The notes below the pieces were generated by a model, which was not told the DNA's origin, searched no databases, and worked only from the letters and a program-made list of their open reading frames with translations. Positions 7,477 through 15,729 of a stretch of DNA of 20,124 nt are shown here, in pieces. A program made the position numbers and the translations under genes. Positions within the stretch are counted from its first letter, which is position 1; every line of letters begins with the position of its first letter. Source of the stretch: Granulosicoccus sp964437945 (GTDB lineage: Bacteria > Pseudomonadota > Gammaproteobacteria > Granulosicoccales > Granulosicoccaceae); the NCBI GenBank assembly GCA_964437945.1, contig CAYTJF010000089.1:1-20124 (forward strand), written 5' to 3'.

Positions 7477-9366
7477 TTGATCTTCGGCTGAAACAACTGC
7501 TTTTATTTGTGAGCGTATTCCAGCCTCATCCAGCCCGCACTGCGTCAGTAGCTCATTGCGATCACCATGTTCAATGTATTCGTCTGGCAATCCAATGATT
7601 TGAACCGGTGTTGTGCTTGACGTGGTAGAAAGATACTCAGCTATGCCTGCACCCGCACCTCCGGCGATTGCATTCTCTTCCAGGGTGATCAGTAATTTAT
7701 GGGTGCTGGCTAATGAGTCGATTAATTTGGTGTCAAGCGGTTTTACAAAGCGCATGTTCACCACGGTATAGCCAAGCTCTAAGGCCAGTTTTTTTGCTGG
7801 CGTGACCATGGTGCCAAACGCCAGCAGTGCAACATCGGCTCCTTGCGCCAACTGTTTTGCTTCGCCAATGTTTAGCGCTTGCATGGGTTCTTCAACCAGA
7901 ACTCCCGGGCCATTGCCACGTGGATAACGAACTGAAGACGGGCCATCGTGTTGATATCCGGTATACAGCATTTGCCGACACTCGTTCTCATCCGCCGGTG
8001 CCATGATGACCATGTTAGGCAGGCAGCGCATAAAGCTGAAGTCGAAACTGCCAGCGTGTGTCGGGCCGTCCGGACCCACCAGGCCAGCACGATCAATAGC
8101 GAACAGTACCGGTAAGTTCTGAATGGCGACATCATGTATAAGCTGATCGTAGGCGCGTTGCAGGAACGTAGAGTAAATAGCAACAACTGGTTTTTTGCCA
8201 CCGCATGCCAATCCGGCTGCAAGTGTCACAGCATGCTGTTCGGCAATGCCAACATCAAAATACTGTTGTGGAAACTGTTTTTCAAATTCAACCATGCCTG
8301 AGCCTTCCCGCATAGCAGGTGTAATACCCACAACGTTTTCATCTTTCGCAGCAATGTCGCATAGCCATTGTCCGAACACTTGCGTGTAAGTTGGTGAATT
8401 GGATTTGCTGCTTTTAAGGGCTTTGCCAGTAGCAGGATCGAATGGTGTCATTGCGTGCATGGCTAATGGATCTTGTTCTGCAAATTTATAGCCATGACCT
8501 TTTTTGGTGACTACATGCAAAAACAGCGGGCCTTTTAGTCCGCGCATATTTTTTAATACATCGGCAAGTGAACCCACATCGTGACCATCGACTGGACCAA
8601 AGTAGTTAAAGCCAAGTTCTTCGAACAGCGAGCAAGGCACTACCATACCTTTTACGTGTTCTTCTGTTCGGCGTGCGAGTTCAAGCATGGAGGGCACTTT
8701 GCTTAGCACGCTCTTGGTACCCTCACGAGCACCTGATACAATTTTGCCGGTCAACATACGTGCAAGGTATTTGTTCATTGCACCTACATTGGGTGAGATG
8801 GACATATCGTTGTCGTTTAAAACCACAATCATGTCGGCCTTCACACCACCCGCATGATTAAGCGCCTCGTAGGCCAGCCCGGCGGTTAGTGCACCATCGC
8901 CGATAACGGCAACGGTTTTTTGTTGTTCATTAGGTGCTTTTCCTTCATTGGCTGCTCTTGCTGCCAGTGCCATGCCCAAGGCTGCGCTTACAGAGGTACT
9001 TGAGTGGCCCACACCAAACGAGTCGTACTCGGATTCGACCCTGTTAGGAAAACCGGCAAGTCCGCCTTTTTTGCGCATGGTGTCCATGCGATCTCGTCGG
9101 CCGGTAATGATTTTATGTCCGTAGGTTTGATGTCCTACATCCCAAACGAGCTGGTCAATGGGCGTTTTAAAAATGTAGTGCAGCGCAACGGTGAGTTCTA
9201 TGGTACCCAGGCTGGCACCAAGATGTCCGCCAGTAATCGCCACAGATTCAATCACAAACTTGCGCAACTCATCACAAAATTGCGGTAGTTGTGAGTCGTC
9301 CAGTTGGCGAAGATCGGCTGGTGAATTTACCAAAGACAGCAGAGGGAAGTGATCAGCGTTAGTCAT
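7459..9366 (-). CDS. dxs: 1-deoxy-D-xylulose-5-phosphate synthase
   Basis: A thiamine-diphosphate enzyme that joins pyruvate and glyceraldehyde 3-phosphate to give DXP, the entry step of the MEP isoprenoid pathway and also a precursor for thiamine and pyridoxal. The product has 635 residues (E. coli 620). Visible landmarks are His48 in TGGHLGASLG, WDVGHQTYGHK, the ThDP motif starting GDG at residues 156-158 and ending NDND at 184-187, and the catalytic Glu376 in GIAEQHAV. A longer frame back to 9429 exists, but its first 21 residues look unlike Dxs. The ATG at 9366 has GAGGAG upstream. It is last in the xseB-ispA-dxs cluster, 90 bases after ispA. Very high certainty. Confidence 0.97.
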   Translation of the reverse strand: MTNADHFPLLSLVNSPADLRQLDDSQLPQFCDELRKFVIESVAITGGHLGASLGTIELTVALHYIFKTPIDQLVWDVGHQTYGHKIITGRRDRMDTMRKKGGLAGFPNRVESEYDSFGVGHSSTSVSAALGMALAARAANEGKAPNEQQKTVAVIGDGALTAGLAYEALNHAGGVKADMIVVLNDNDMSISPNVGAMNKYLARMLTGKIVSGAREGTKSVLSKVPSMLELARRTEEHVKGMVVPCSLFEELGFNYFGPVDGHDVGSLADVLKNMRGLKGPLFLHVVTKKGHGYKFAEQDPLAMHAMTPFDPATGKALKSSKSNSPTYTQVFGQWLCDIAAKDENVVGITPAMREGSGMVEFEKQFPQQYFDVGIAEQHAVTLAAGLACGGKKPVVAIYSTFLQRAYDQLIHDVAIQNLPVLFAIDRAGLVGPDGPTHAGSFDFSFMRCLPNMVIMAPADENECRQMLYTGYQHDGPSSVRYPRGNGPGVLVEEPMQALNIGEAKQLAQGADVALLAFGTMVTPAKKLALELGYTVVNMRFVKPLDTKLIDSLASTHKLLITLEENAIAGGAGAGIAEYLSTTSSTTPVQIIGLPDEYIEHGDRNELLTQCGLDEAGIRSQIKAVVSAEDQLRQFA

Positions 9367-9377
9367 TATAAATGGTT

Positions 9378-9383
9378 CTCCTC
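9378..9383 (-). promoter_or_regulatory. Ribosome-binding site that fixes the dxs start
   Basis: On the minus strand GAGGAG lies 11 bases before the ATG at 9366. Spacing is slightly long, but this is the only strong purine tract near a candidate start, and it argues against the in-frame start at 9429. Confidence 0.6.
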
Positions 9384-9456
9384 GACCGATGATTATGGGG
9401 GGTGAATACCATCGCTGACAAGCGATCAAGATATCGATTTATAGACAAAATTGTGA

Positions 9457-10368
9457 TTAATTACTTCTATTGACGATAAATTGAGAAAGTTTTCTTAGTT
9501 CGTCAAATTCTGTGTCCAGCCCGGTCAGACTTTCCAAAGCGCAACTGTGCATGTTTTGAGCATATTCCTTCGCGCCATCAAGTCCTAGCAGAGCTGGGTA
9601 AGTGGGTTTGTTTAGCGCCAGATCAGCACCTTGGGTTTTGCCCAGAGTTTCTGTATCACTTGTGATATCAAGGATATCATCAACAATTTGAAACGACAGT
9701 CCGATTGCGCCAGCATAGGAGTCGATTTTTGCAGCCACTGTGTCGTCGACAGAACTGGCGGTCAGTACAGCCAATCTGGTACTGGCTTGAATAAGTGCTC
9801 CGGTTTTGTGACGGTGCATGTCTTCGAGTTGTTCAAGTGTTAATACTTTGCCAACCGATTCCAGGTCGATGGCCTGCCCGGCAGCCATGCCGTTGGCTCC
9901 ACTGGCCTCGCCAAGTACAGTGACCATCTGTAAACGAGCAGCTGGATCCAGCATGTGATCGTTGTTGGTAGCCAGCACAGTAAAGGCCAGCGCTTGCAAT
10001 GCATCTCCTGCAAGGATGGCGGTGGCTTCGTCAAATTTTCGGTGCAGGGTGGGCTGCCCGCGTCGCAGATCATCATCGTCCATGGCTGGTAAGTCATCAT
10101 GAACCAGGGAGTAGGCGTGCATCATTTCAACTGAGCAGGCAGCAACATCGAGCCTGTCCAGAGGAACACCGAGAGCTGCGCCAGTAGCATAAGTGAGTAC
10201 CGGTCTTACGCGTTTGCCACCATTGGTGATGGCGTAGCGCATCGCTTTTGGCAGTAAGGTTGTAGAGTCTGAATCGCTTGGTAAGTGCTGATCAAGTGCC
10301 AGGTCGACACGAGATTTGTATTGCAGTAATCGGGCGTTAAAATTATTCACCGGTCGGGTCAAACTCAT
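9457..10368 (-). CDS. ispA: Farnesyl diphosphate synthase (short-chain polyprenyl synthase)
   Basis: Condenses dimethylallyl/geranyl diphosphate with isopentenyl diphosphate to make farnesyl diphosphate, the precursor of undecaprenyl carrier lipid and quinone side chains. It has 303 residues (E. coli 299). The motif GGKRVRP is at residues 50-56. The first aspartate-rich motif is DDLPAMD at 91-97, with the two-residue insertion typical of bacterial FPP synthases, and the second is DDILD at 230-234. Product length is inferred from family and context, not measured; a geranylgeranyl product cannot be excluded. The ATG lies inside the end of xseB (26-base overlap), so translation is probably coupled. 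dxs follows, linking two isoprenoid steps in one transcript. Confidence 0.95.
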   Translation of the reverse strand: MSLTRPVNNFNARLLQYKSRVDLALDQHLPSDSDSTTLLPKAMRYAITNGGKRVRPVLTYATGAALGVPLDRLDVAACSVEMMHAYSLVHDDLPAMDDDDLRRGQPTLHRKFDEATAILAGDALQALAFTVLATNNDHMLDPAARLQMVTVLGEASGANGMAAGQAIDLESVGKVLTLEQLEDMHRHKTGALIQASTRLAVLTASSVDDTVAAKIDSYAGAIGLSFQIVDDILDITSDTETLGKTQGADLALNKPTYPALLGLDGAKEYAQNMHSCALESLTGLDTEFDELRKLSQFIVNRSN

Positions 10369-10594
10369 CTAGCGATTCTTCGCCATCTTCATTGGATAAC
10401 ACCTTGATTTTTTGTTCTGCGGTTGACAGTGATTGCTGACAAAAGCGTGCCAGTGCAACGCCACGTTCAAACTGAGTCAGCGATGCATCCAATGGCTGAT
10501 CACCTGCTTCGAGTGTCTTGACAATGTTTTCCAGTTCACTCAGAGCGTCCTCAAAACTGGTGGATTTGGCTATTTTTATCGCTTTTTGTGCCAC
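10343..10594 (-). CDS. xseB: Exodeoxyribonuclease VII small subunit
   Basis: The small subunit of exonuclease VII, which with XseA degrades single-stranded DNA. It has 83 residues (E. coli 80). The body SFEDALSELENIVKTLEAGD followed by LTQFERGVALARFCQQSL is the classic XseB helical hairpin. The start is GTG, supported by AAAGGA about eight bases upstream on the minus strand. The C-terminus is acidic (EDGEESLDEFDPTGE). It overlaps ispA by 26 bases and lies 34 bases after radA, so it probably belongs to the same minus-strand transcript. xseA is not in the window. High certainty despite small size. Confidence 0.95.
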   Translation of the reverse strand: MAQKAIKIAKSTSFEDALSELENIVKTLEAGDQPLDASLTQFERGVALARFCQQSLSTAEQKIKVLSNEDGEESLDEFDPTGE

Positions 10595-10628
10595 CGTATT
10601 TTTCCTTTAAACGCCGAGTTGATCTTTT

Positions 10629-11990
10629 CTATTCTAACAAAACGAGCGCTTCATGAAGCCTGTGAATGCCATCGACTCGAAAACCCTTTATGGGGCTTTT
10701 GGGTTTGTTTGCGTGGGGTACAATGGCGCGCTTGAAGCCGTGCTTGGCCGCTTCATGTAATCGCTGTTCGCCATTGGCAACCGGGCGGACTTCTCCGGCC
10801 AGGCCGATCTCGCCGAATACCACCAGATCGGCCGGCAATGGCCGGTTGCGAAATGAAGATAGGGCGGCGAGCAGTACTGGCAAATCTGCGGCCGTTTCTG
10901 AAATGCGCACGCCACCGACAACATTGACATAGACATCCTGATCGAACATAGCGATACCGGCGTGCCGGTGCATGACCGCCAGCAACATAGCCAGACGGTT
11001 TTGTTCCAGGCCAAGCGCTACACGCCGTGGACTGCCGCCATGGCTGGTATCAACCAACGCCTGTGCCTCAACCAGCAATGGCCGTGTACCTTCGCGAGTG
11101 ATCAGTATGACGCTACCGCTAACAGGCTCTGGATGTTTAGACAGGAAAATAGCTGATGGGTTTTTCACCACCTGCAAACCTTTTTCGGCCATCGCAAACA
11201 CACCCAGCTCATTAACTGCACCAAAGCGGTTTTTGACCGCGCGAATGACCCGATAACGACTGCCTGATTCACCTTCAAAATAAAGTACGGTATCAACCAT
11301 ATGCTCTAACACGCGAGGACCTGCCAGAGCGCCCTCTTTAGTGACATGGCCGACCAGAAAAACAGCCGTGCCGGTTTGCTTTGCGTAGCGAACCAGGCGT
11401 GCAGCGCTTTCACGAACCTGAGCAACGGCACCGGGGGCTGAATTGAGTAGTTCGGTGTACACGGTTTGAATGGAATCGACGACCATAAAAGCCGGTTTTT
11501 CTTTGTCTGCATGTGCGAGAATGGCTTCAACACGAGTTTCAGCCAGCAAACGTAAATGCTCTTGGGGTAGTTCCAGTCGTTTAGCACGCATGGCTACTTG
11601 CTGCAAAGACTCTTCACCGGTGATGTATAAAGTGGAATGGTTCACTGAAAGGTTAGCCAGGCATTGAACCAGCAATGTTGACTTGCCAATGCCGGGGTCA
11701 CCGCCAAGTAGTGTCACCGAGCCGTGTACCAGACCTCCGCCAAGTACGCGATCAAGCTCGCTCAGCCCAGAGCTAATTCGCGCCTGTGCGCTCAGAGATA
11801 CATCGGTGGCGGTGGTTATTTTGCTATTGCCGGCATAACCCTCAAAACGCGGATTAGCCGCTTTGCCAGTACCTGTGTTGAGTGCTTCCTCAAGTGTGTT
11901 CCACGCACCGCAATCGGCGCATTGGCCATTCCACTTGCTAGCTACTGCGCCACAATCGGTGCACTGGTACTGTGATTTGGCTTTGGACAT
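10629..11990 (-). CDS. radA: DNA repair protein RadA (Sms), branch-migration ATPase
   Basis: A RecA-like ATPase that helps process recombination intermediates and extend D-loops. The 453-residue product shows all parts in order: an N-terminal zinc finger with Cys10, Cys13, Cys24 and Cys27; Walker A GDPGIGKST (97-105); a Walker B-like FMVVDSIQTV region (168-177); the RadA-specific KNRFG motif (253-257); and a C-terminal Lon-protease-like domain ending GIHRLHEALVLLE. The ATG is preceded by AAAGGA, which overlaps the stop codon of the upstream corB-like gene (six-base gap), so the two are very likely translated from one message. Very high certainty. Confidence 0.97.
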   Translation of the reverse strand: MSKAKSQYQCTDCGAVASKWNGQCADCGAWNTLEEALNTGTGKAANPRFEGYAGNSKITTATDVSLSAQARISSGLSELDRVLGGGLVHGSVTLLGGDPGIGKSTLLVQCLANLSVNHSTLYITGEESLQQVAMRAKRLELPQEHLRLLAETRVEAILAHADKEKPAFMVVDSIQTVYTELLNSAPGAVAQVRESAARLVRYAKQTGTAVFLVGHVTKEGALAGPRVLEHMVDTVLYFEGESGSRYRVIRAVKNRFGAVNELGVFAMAEKGLQVVKNPSAIFLSKHPEPVSGSVILITREGTRPLLVEAQALVDTSHGGSPRRVALGLEQNRLAMLLAVMHRHAGIAMFDQDVYVNVVGGVRISETAADLPVLLAALSSFRNRPLPADLVVFGEIGLAGEVRPVANGEQRLHEAAKHGFKRAIVPHANKPKSPIKGFRVDGIHRLHEALVLLE

Positions 11991-11996
11991 GTTCCT

Positions 11997-13310
11997 TTAT
12001 CCAGCGGTATTTGCAGCAACCGCTTGTTCGTCATCATCATCGTCATTGTCATCGTTAACAGCTACATCAATCAACACTTGTACAACACGGTTGTCTTGCA
12101 CTTCCAATATAGTCATCGGGTGGTTATTGAAATTAAATTGCGCACCTTGCCTGGGAAAATTTTCGAAATGTTCCAGCACAATACCGTTAAGTGTTTTAGG
12201 ACCATCTGATGGTAAGTTCCAGTTCAGGGCTTTATTTAAATTGCGTATTTGCGCAGAGCCATCGACGATAAAGCCACCATCATCCTGCGGATGAATTTCA
12301 GGTGTTGTGACCTGCGGGTCGATATCGAATTCACCAACAATTTCTTCCAGAATATCTTCAATGGTAAGCAGGCCCTGGATATCGCCATATTCATCAACCA
12401 CCAGACCAACGCGTCTTTTTTCACGTTGAAAATTCAGTAGTTGCACAGTAAGGCTTGTGCCTTCAGGAATGAAGTAGGCATCACGCACGACCGATTCAAG
12501 ATAGCTTTGCGTTAAGTTGCCCATGCGCAAGCCTTCGAGCATTTTTCTCAAGTGGACGAAGCCAATTACTTCGTCAATGTTTTCTCTAAAAACCAATAAG
12601 CGACCGTGAGGACTATTGGTTATTTGTTGCAGGATATCTTCCCATGGGTCTTCCAGATCGATACCGATGATGTCATTGCGCGGGACCATGATGTCATTTA
12701 CCAGGATTGAACCCAAATCAAGAATGTTGAGCAGCATGTCGCGATGACGGGCTGGAATCATGCCAGAGGTTTCATTAACTACGGTGCGTAATTCTTCACT
12801 GCTTAATCGTTCGTCGCTGGCCGTTCGGGCGTTAACCTTGAACAGGCGCAATATGTTGGTGCTTATCCAGTTGATCACATGTACCAGCGGAGACGTTATG
12901 ATCAACAGGGGGCCATAGACAGCAGATGCAACAAAAGCAACTTGCTCGGCCCGACGCGTAGCGAAGGTTTTTGGGGTGACTTCAGCGAAAACCAGAATGA
13001 CCAGCGTAAGCAGTCCGGTAGCAACAGCGATGCCTGGTTCTCCCATCAAGCGCAGTGCAATAACGGTGGCAATAGCCGAGGCGAGTATATTGACAAAGTT
13101 ATTGCCAAGTAAAATCAGGCTGATAAGACGCTCAGGGTTGTCGAGCAGTCTGGCGGTTCGAAGTGCGGCTTTGTTGCCATTGTTGGCCAGGTGCCGCAGT
13201 CGATACCGATTCAACGACATGAGTGCCGTTTCAGAACCAGAGAAAAACGCAGATGTAAGCACCAGCAACAACAAAATAAAAAATAGTGCGCCGGTTGGTA
13301 TGGCGTTCAA
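11997..13310 (-). CDS. yfjD: CNNM/HlyC-CorC family membrane protein (YfjD/CorB-like)
   Basis: A 437-residue inner-membrane protein with the CNNM/CorC architecture. An N-terminal DUF21 domain has about four hydrophobic segments (ALFFILLLLVLTSAFFSGSE, LISLILLGNNFVNIL and others, to roughly residue 150). Two CBS domains follow (about 205-265 and 270-330), then the CorC_HlyC C-terminal domain (about 345-420). Family members are linked to magnesium and cobalt movement. The start is TTG, with GAGGA ten bases upstream; no better start is seen. The tail carries a run of aspartates (DDNDDDDDE) coded by a near-perfect trinucleotide repeat. ypjD lies upstream and ffh beyond it, the same neighbourhood as E. 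coli yfjD (corB), which supports this assignment over the paralogue CorC. Confidence 0.92.
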   Translation of the reverse strand: MNAIPTGALFFILLLLVLTSAFFSGSETALMSLNRYRLRHLANNGNKAALRTARLLDNPERLISLILLGNNFVNILASAIATVIALRLMGEPGIAVATGLLTLVILVFAEVTPKTFATRRAEQVAFVASAVYGPLLIITSPLVHVINWISTNILRLFKVNARTASDERLSSEELRTVVNETSGMIPARHRDMLLNILDLGSILVNDIMVPRNDIIGIDLEDPWEDILQQITNSPHGRLLVFRENIDEVIGFVHLRKMLEGLRMGNLTQSYLESVVRDAYFIPEGTSLTVQLLNFQREKRRVGLVVDEYGDIQGLLTIEDILEEIVGEFDIDPQVTTPEIHPQDDGGFIVDGSAQIRNLNKALNWNLPSDGPKTLNGIVLEHFENFPRQGAQFNFNNHPMTILEVQDNRVVQVLIDVAVNDDNDDDDDEQAVAANTAG

Positions 13311-13332
13311 TTAAGATGGGTCCTCGGGTTGT

Positions 13333-13359
13333 TCAGACTCAAAATTATCAGACTCAAAA
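13333..13359. repeat. 12-bp direct repeat upstream of the corB-like gene
   Basis: TCAGACTCAAAA occurs perfectly at 13333-13344 and again at 13348-13359, separated by TTA, so the period is 15. It lies 23-49 bases upstream of the minus-strand start at 13310. It could be a paired binding site for a regulator or a chance slippage duplication. No convincing -35/-10 pair is seen around it. Confidence 0.5.
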
Positions 13360-13394
13360 CGGTCATATCAGTGAATCATAGCAACGCTTTTAGA

Positions 13395-14204
13395 TCAGCG
13401 GTGAAGAATGAGCTCCAGCACTAACTTACTACCGAAATAGGCGACTAACAGCGTTGCAAATCCGCCCAGCGTCCATCGCACCGCCCTCTGGCCGCGCCAG
13501 CCGAAACGCCATCGACCAAATAACAACACCGCGAAGATGATCCACGCAAGACACGACAGCACAGTTTTATGGACAACTTGCTGCGCAAACATGTCTTCCA
13601 GGAAGGCAAACCCACTGACCAGGGATAAGGTTAGCAGCGCAAAACCTACACTTAGCAGCGAAAAAAGCATTGATTCGGTGCTGGTCAGCGGTGGCAGTGC
13701 GCGAATAAACCCACCGGGCTGATGTTTGTTTAGATAGCGTCGTTGCACAGCCACCAGAACTGCCTGAGCTGCTCCCAGGGCAAGCACGGCATAGGCGGTG
13801 ATGGACAGTAGTATATGTAATTGCAACGATTGAGCTAACGGTTTTGCCGAGCTTTGCATAAGTTCGCTACTCAGGATGCATGCAGCGGCAATAGGGTAAA
13901 TGAGCAATCCCAAATAATCTGCAGGCCTTGTAATGCACATGATAAGTTGAATGATCACAATGGCTAGCATGGTGACCGAGAGCGCGGTAAAAAACGGCAA
14001 GCTCAATGCGTCAGGTAATCCGGAGTGCTGATAGGCTATAAAGCTGTGCAGCACGGCGGCAATAGCTGCAAGCAAAAGTGCAGGTCGCTTGCCTTCAAAT
14101 ACACCAGTGGTGCCGGCCGTGGGTTGCCTTAACCTGTTGATTAACAGCCAGGCGGCGCCACTATAGAATACTGCAATAGCCAATGCAGGCAAATAGTTCG
14201 TCAT
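13395..14204 (-). CDS. ypjD: CcsA-like inner-membrane protein YpjD
   Basis: A hydrophobic protein of the cytochrome c assembly (CcsA/CcmC) superfamily. With the ATG at 14204 it has 269 residues (E. coli YpjD 263) and about eight predicted membrane helices. The C-terminal half matches YpjD closely as I recall it: a PPLTSTESMLF segment, LVSGFAFLEDMF, KTVLSCLAWIIFAVLLFGRW, then GWRGQRAVRW and AYFGSKLVLEL. A GTG at 14225 would add seven residues. Neither start has a clear ribosome-binding site, and a TATAAC box ending only six bases before that GTG favours the ATG. The function of YpjD is not firmly known; a link to haem handling is only by family. Divergent from ffh, upstream of the corB-like gene, as in E. 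coli. Confidence 0.9.
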   Translation of the reverse strand: MTNYLPALAIAVFYSGAAWLLINRLRQPTAGTTGVFEGKRPALLLAAIAAVLHSFIAYQHSGLPDALSLPFFTALSVTMLAIVIIQLIMCITRPADYLGLLIYPIAAACILSSELMQSSAKPLAQSLQLHILLSITAYAVLALGAAQAVLVAVQRRYLNKHQPGGFIRALPPLTSTESMLFSLLSVGFALLTLSLVSGFAFLEDMFAQQVVHKTVLSCLAWIIFAVLLFGRWRFGWRGQRAVRWTLGGFATLLVAYFGSKLVLELILHR

Positions 14205-14230
14205 GAAGCTAAGCTTACGACGCACAGACC

Positions 14231-14238
14231 GTTATACT
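14231..14238. promoter_or_regulatory. Possible overlapping bidirectional -10 element between ypjD and ffh
   Basis: GTTATACT reads TATACT (14233-14238) towards ffh and TATAAC (14231-14236) towards ypjD. Symmetric -10 elements can drive divergent transcription. Neither direction shows a good -35 hexamer, so this is tentative. A start near 14245 would give ffh a leader of about 100 bases. Confidence 0.35.
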
Positions 14239-14261
14239 GGGACTCAGTCGCATTTTTACAG

Positions 14262-14329
14262 TCATCTTTGTGATCATCTTTACGATCATCATTGCAACCT
14301 TTTTTGCAAATAAAGATGCAAATAAAGAA
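14262..14329. repeat. Two sets of 12-nt tandem repeats in the ffh leader
   Basis: Three imperfect copies with 12-base period start TCATCTTT, TCATCTTT and TCATCATT (14262-14297). Just downstream GCAAATAAAGA is repeated in tandem at 14306 and 14318, again with period 12. CATCTTT (14263-14269 and 14275-14281) is complementary to AAAGATG (14312-14318), so alternative small hairpins are possible before the ffh start. Observation certain, function unknown. Confidence 0.5.
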
Positions 14330-14346
14330 AAGGGCAGAATTCAAAT

Positions 14347-15705
14347 ATGTTTGATTCATTAAGTGAGCGACTTGGCCGCACGGTAAAGCAGTTACGCGGA
14401 CAAGGGCGCCTCAGCGAAGACAACATCAAGGATACCATGCGTGAAGTGCGCATGGCCTTGCTTGAGGCCGATGTGGCCTTGCCAGTGGTCAAGAATTTTG
14501 TCGATAGCGTACGCGAAAAAGCGCTGGGCCAGGAAGTGCTTGGCAGCTTATCTCCTGGCCAAGCCCTGATCAAAGTCGTCAATGATGAATTGATCGAGGT
14601 TATGGGTGCACACACCTCGGTACTGAATCTGGCCACAGAACCTCCGGCTGTCATATTGATGGCGGGGCTGCAAGGTGCGGGTAAAACCACTACGGTTGGC
14701 AAACTTGCGCGCCGTCTCAAAGAGCAAGATCGCAAAAAAGTCATGGTCGTCAGCTGTGACGTTTACCGTCCTGCAGCGATCAAGCAACTGCAAACCCTGG
14801 CCGAATCAATCGATGTCACTTTTTTCGAAAGCAACGCCGATCAGTCCCCAAACGATATAGCTACTGCTGCCTTGTCCGCTGCTAAAAAAGCCTATGTCGA
14901 TGTGCTGCTGGTTGATACCGCTGGTCGTCTGGCAATCGATGAGGAAATGATGGGCGAAATTAGCGCCCTGCACAGCACACTCAATCCAATTGAAACCTTG
15001 TTCGTTGTGGATGCCATGACTGGCCAGGATGCGGCCAATACAGCCAAAGCTTTTGGTGAAACCTTGCCATTAACCGGGGTGGTGTTGACTAAAACGGATG
15101 GTGATGCTCGCGGTGGAGCAGCCTTGTCCGTGCGTATGGTGACAGGCAAGCCGATAAAATTTATCGGCTCGGGCGAAAAAACCGATGCGTTGGAGCTATT
15201 CCATCCTGATCGAATAGCCTCACGCATACTTGGTATGGGCGATGTCGTGTCGCTGGTTGAGGAGGTCAGTGCCAAGGTCGATCATGCCAAGGCGGAGAAA
15301 TTCGCCAAAAAAATGAAGAAGGGCAAAACCTTCGATCTGGAAGACATGCGTGATCAACTGGAACAAATGGCTAATATGGGCGGTATGGCGGCCATGTTGG
15401 AAAAATTGCCTGGCGCAGCGGATTTACCAGACGCGGTGAAAAAGCAGGCTGATGACAAACAATTCAGTCGAATGATTGCCCTGATTAACTCTATGACCCC
15501 GCAGGAACGCCAGTTTCCGGCTGTTATCAAAGGTTCTCGCAAGAAACGAATTGCCGCTGGTGCCGGTTTGACCGTGCAGGATATCAACAAACTGATGAAG
15601 CAGCATATGCAGATGAGCCGTATGATGAAGAAGATGTCGAAGGGTGGCATGGCCAAAATGATGCGTGGTATGCAGGGAAAATTGCCACCCGGGTTTGGCA
15701 TGTAG
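14347..15705 (+). CDS. ffh: Signal recognition particle protein Ffh (SRP54 homologue)
   Basis: The GTPase subunit of SRP. It binds 4.5S RNA and hydrophobic signal sequences and hands ribosomes to FtsY at the membrane. It has 452 residues (E. coli 453). The N domain (MFDSLSERLGRTVKQLRGQG) is followed by the G domain with G1 GLQGAGKT (107-114), the G3 motif DTAGR, G4 TKTDGDARGG and G5 GSGEK. The methionine-rich M domain covers roughly residues 310-450 and ends KLPPGFGM, with MSRMMKKMSKGGM forming part of the RNA/signal-binding region. The ribosome-binding site is weak. The last codons carry a strong promoter for rpsP. Very high certainty. Confidence 0.98.
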   Translation: MFDSLSERLGRTVKQLRGQGRLSEDNIKDTMREVRMALLEADVALPVVKNFVDSVREKALGQEVLGSLSPGQALIKVVNDELIEVMGAHTSVLNLATEPPAVILMAGLQGAGKTTTVGKLARRLKEQDRKKVMVVSCDVYRPAAIKQLQTLAESIDVTFFESNADQSPNDIATAALSAAKKAYVDVLLVDTAGRLAIDEEMMGEISALHSTLNPIETLFVVDAMTGQDAANTAKAFGETLPLTGVVLTKTDGDARGGAALSVRMVTGKPIKFIGSGEKTDALELFHPDRIASRILGMGDVVSLVEEVSAKVDHAKAEKFAKKMKKGKTFDLEDMRDQLEQMANMGGMAAMLEKLPGAADLPDAVKKQADDKQFSRMIALINSMTPQERQFPAVIKGSRKKRIAAGAGLTVQDINKLMKQHMQMSRMMKKMSKGGMAKMMRGMQGKLPPGFGM

Positions 15706-15723
15706 TCCAGCTTCGGGTATAAT
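15695..15723 (+). promoter_or_regulatory. Strong sigma70-like promoter for the rpsP operon
   Basis: TTGGCA (15695-15700) and TATAAT (15718-15723) are separated by exactly 17 bases. The -35 matches TTGACA at five of six positions and the -10 is perfect. It overlaps the end of ffh, and transcription should start near 15729-15732, giving a leader of about 90 bases before rpsP. Confidence 0.8.
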
Positions 15724-15729
15724 TGTGGG

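Noticed and set aside
10433..10735. 100-codon plus-strand frame across xseB and the end of radA
   Set aside because: It runs antisense to two well-identified genes, with no ribosome-binding site or recognisable motif.
12029..12053. Near-perfect trinucleotide repeat in the 3' end of the corB-like gene as a phase-variation tract
   Set aside because: A three-base unit changes only the number of aspartates, not the frame, and it codes a plausible acidic tail.
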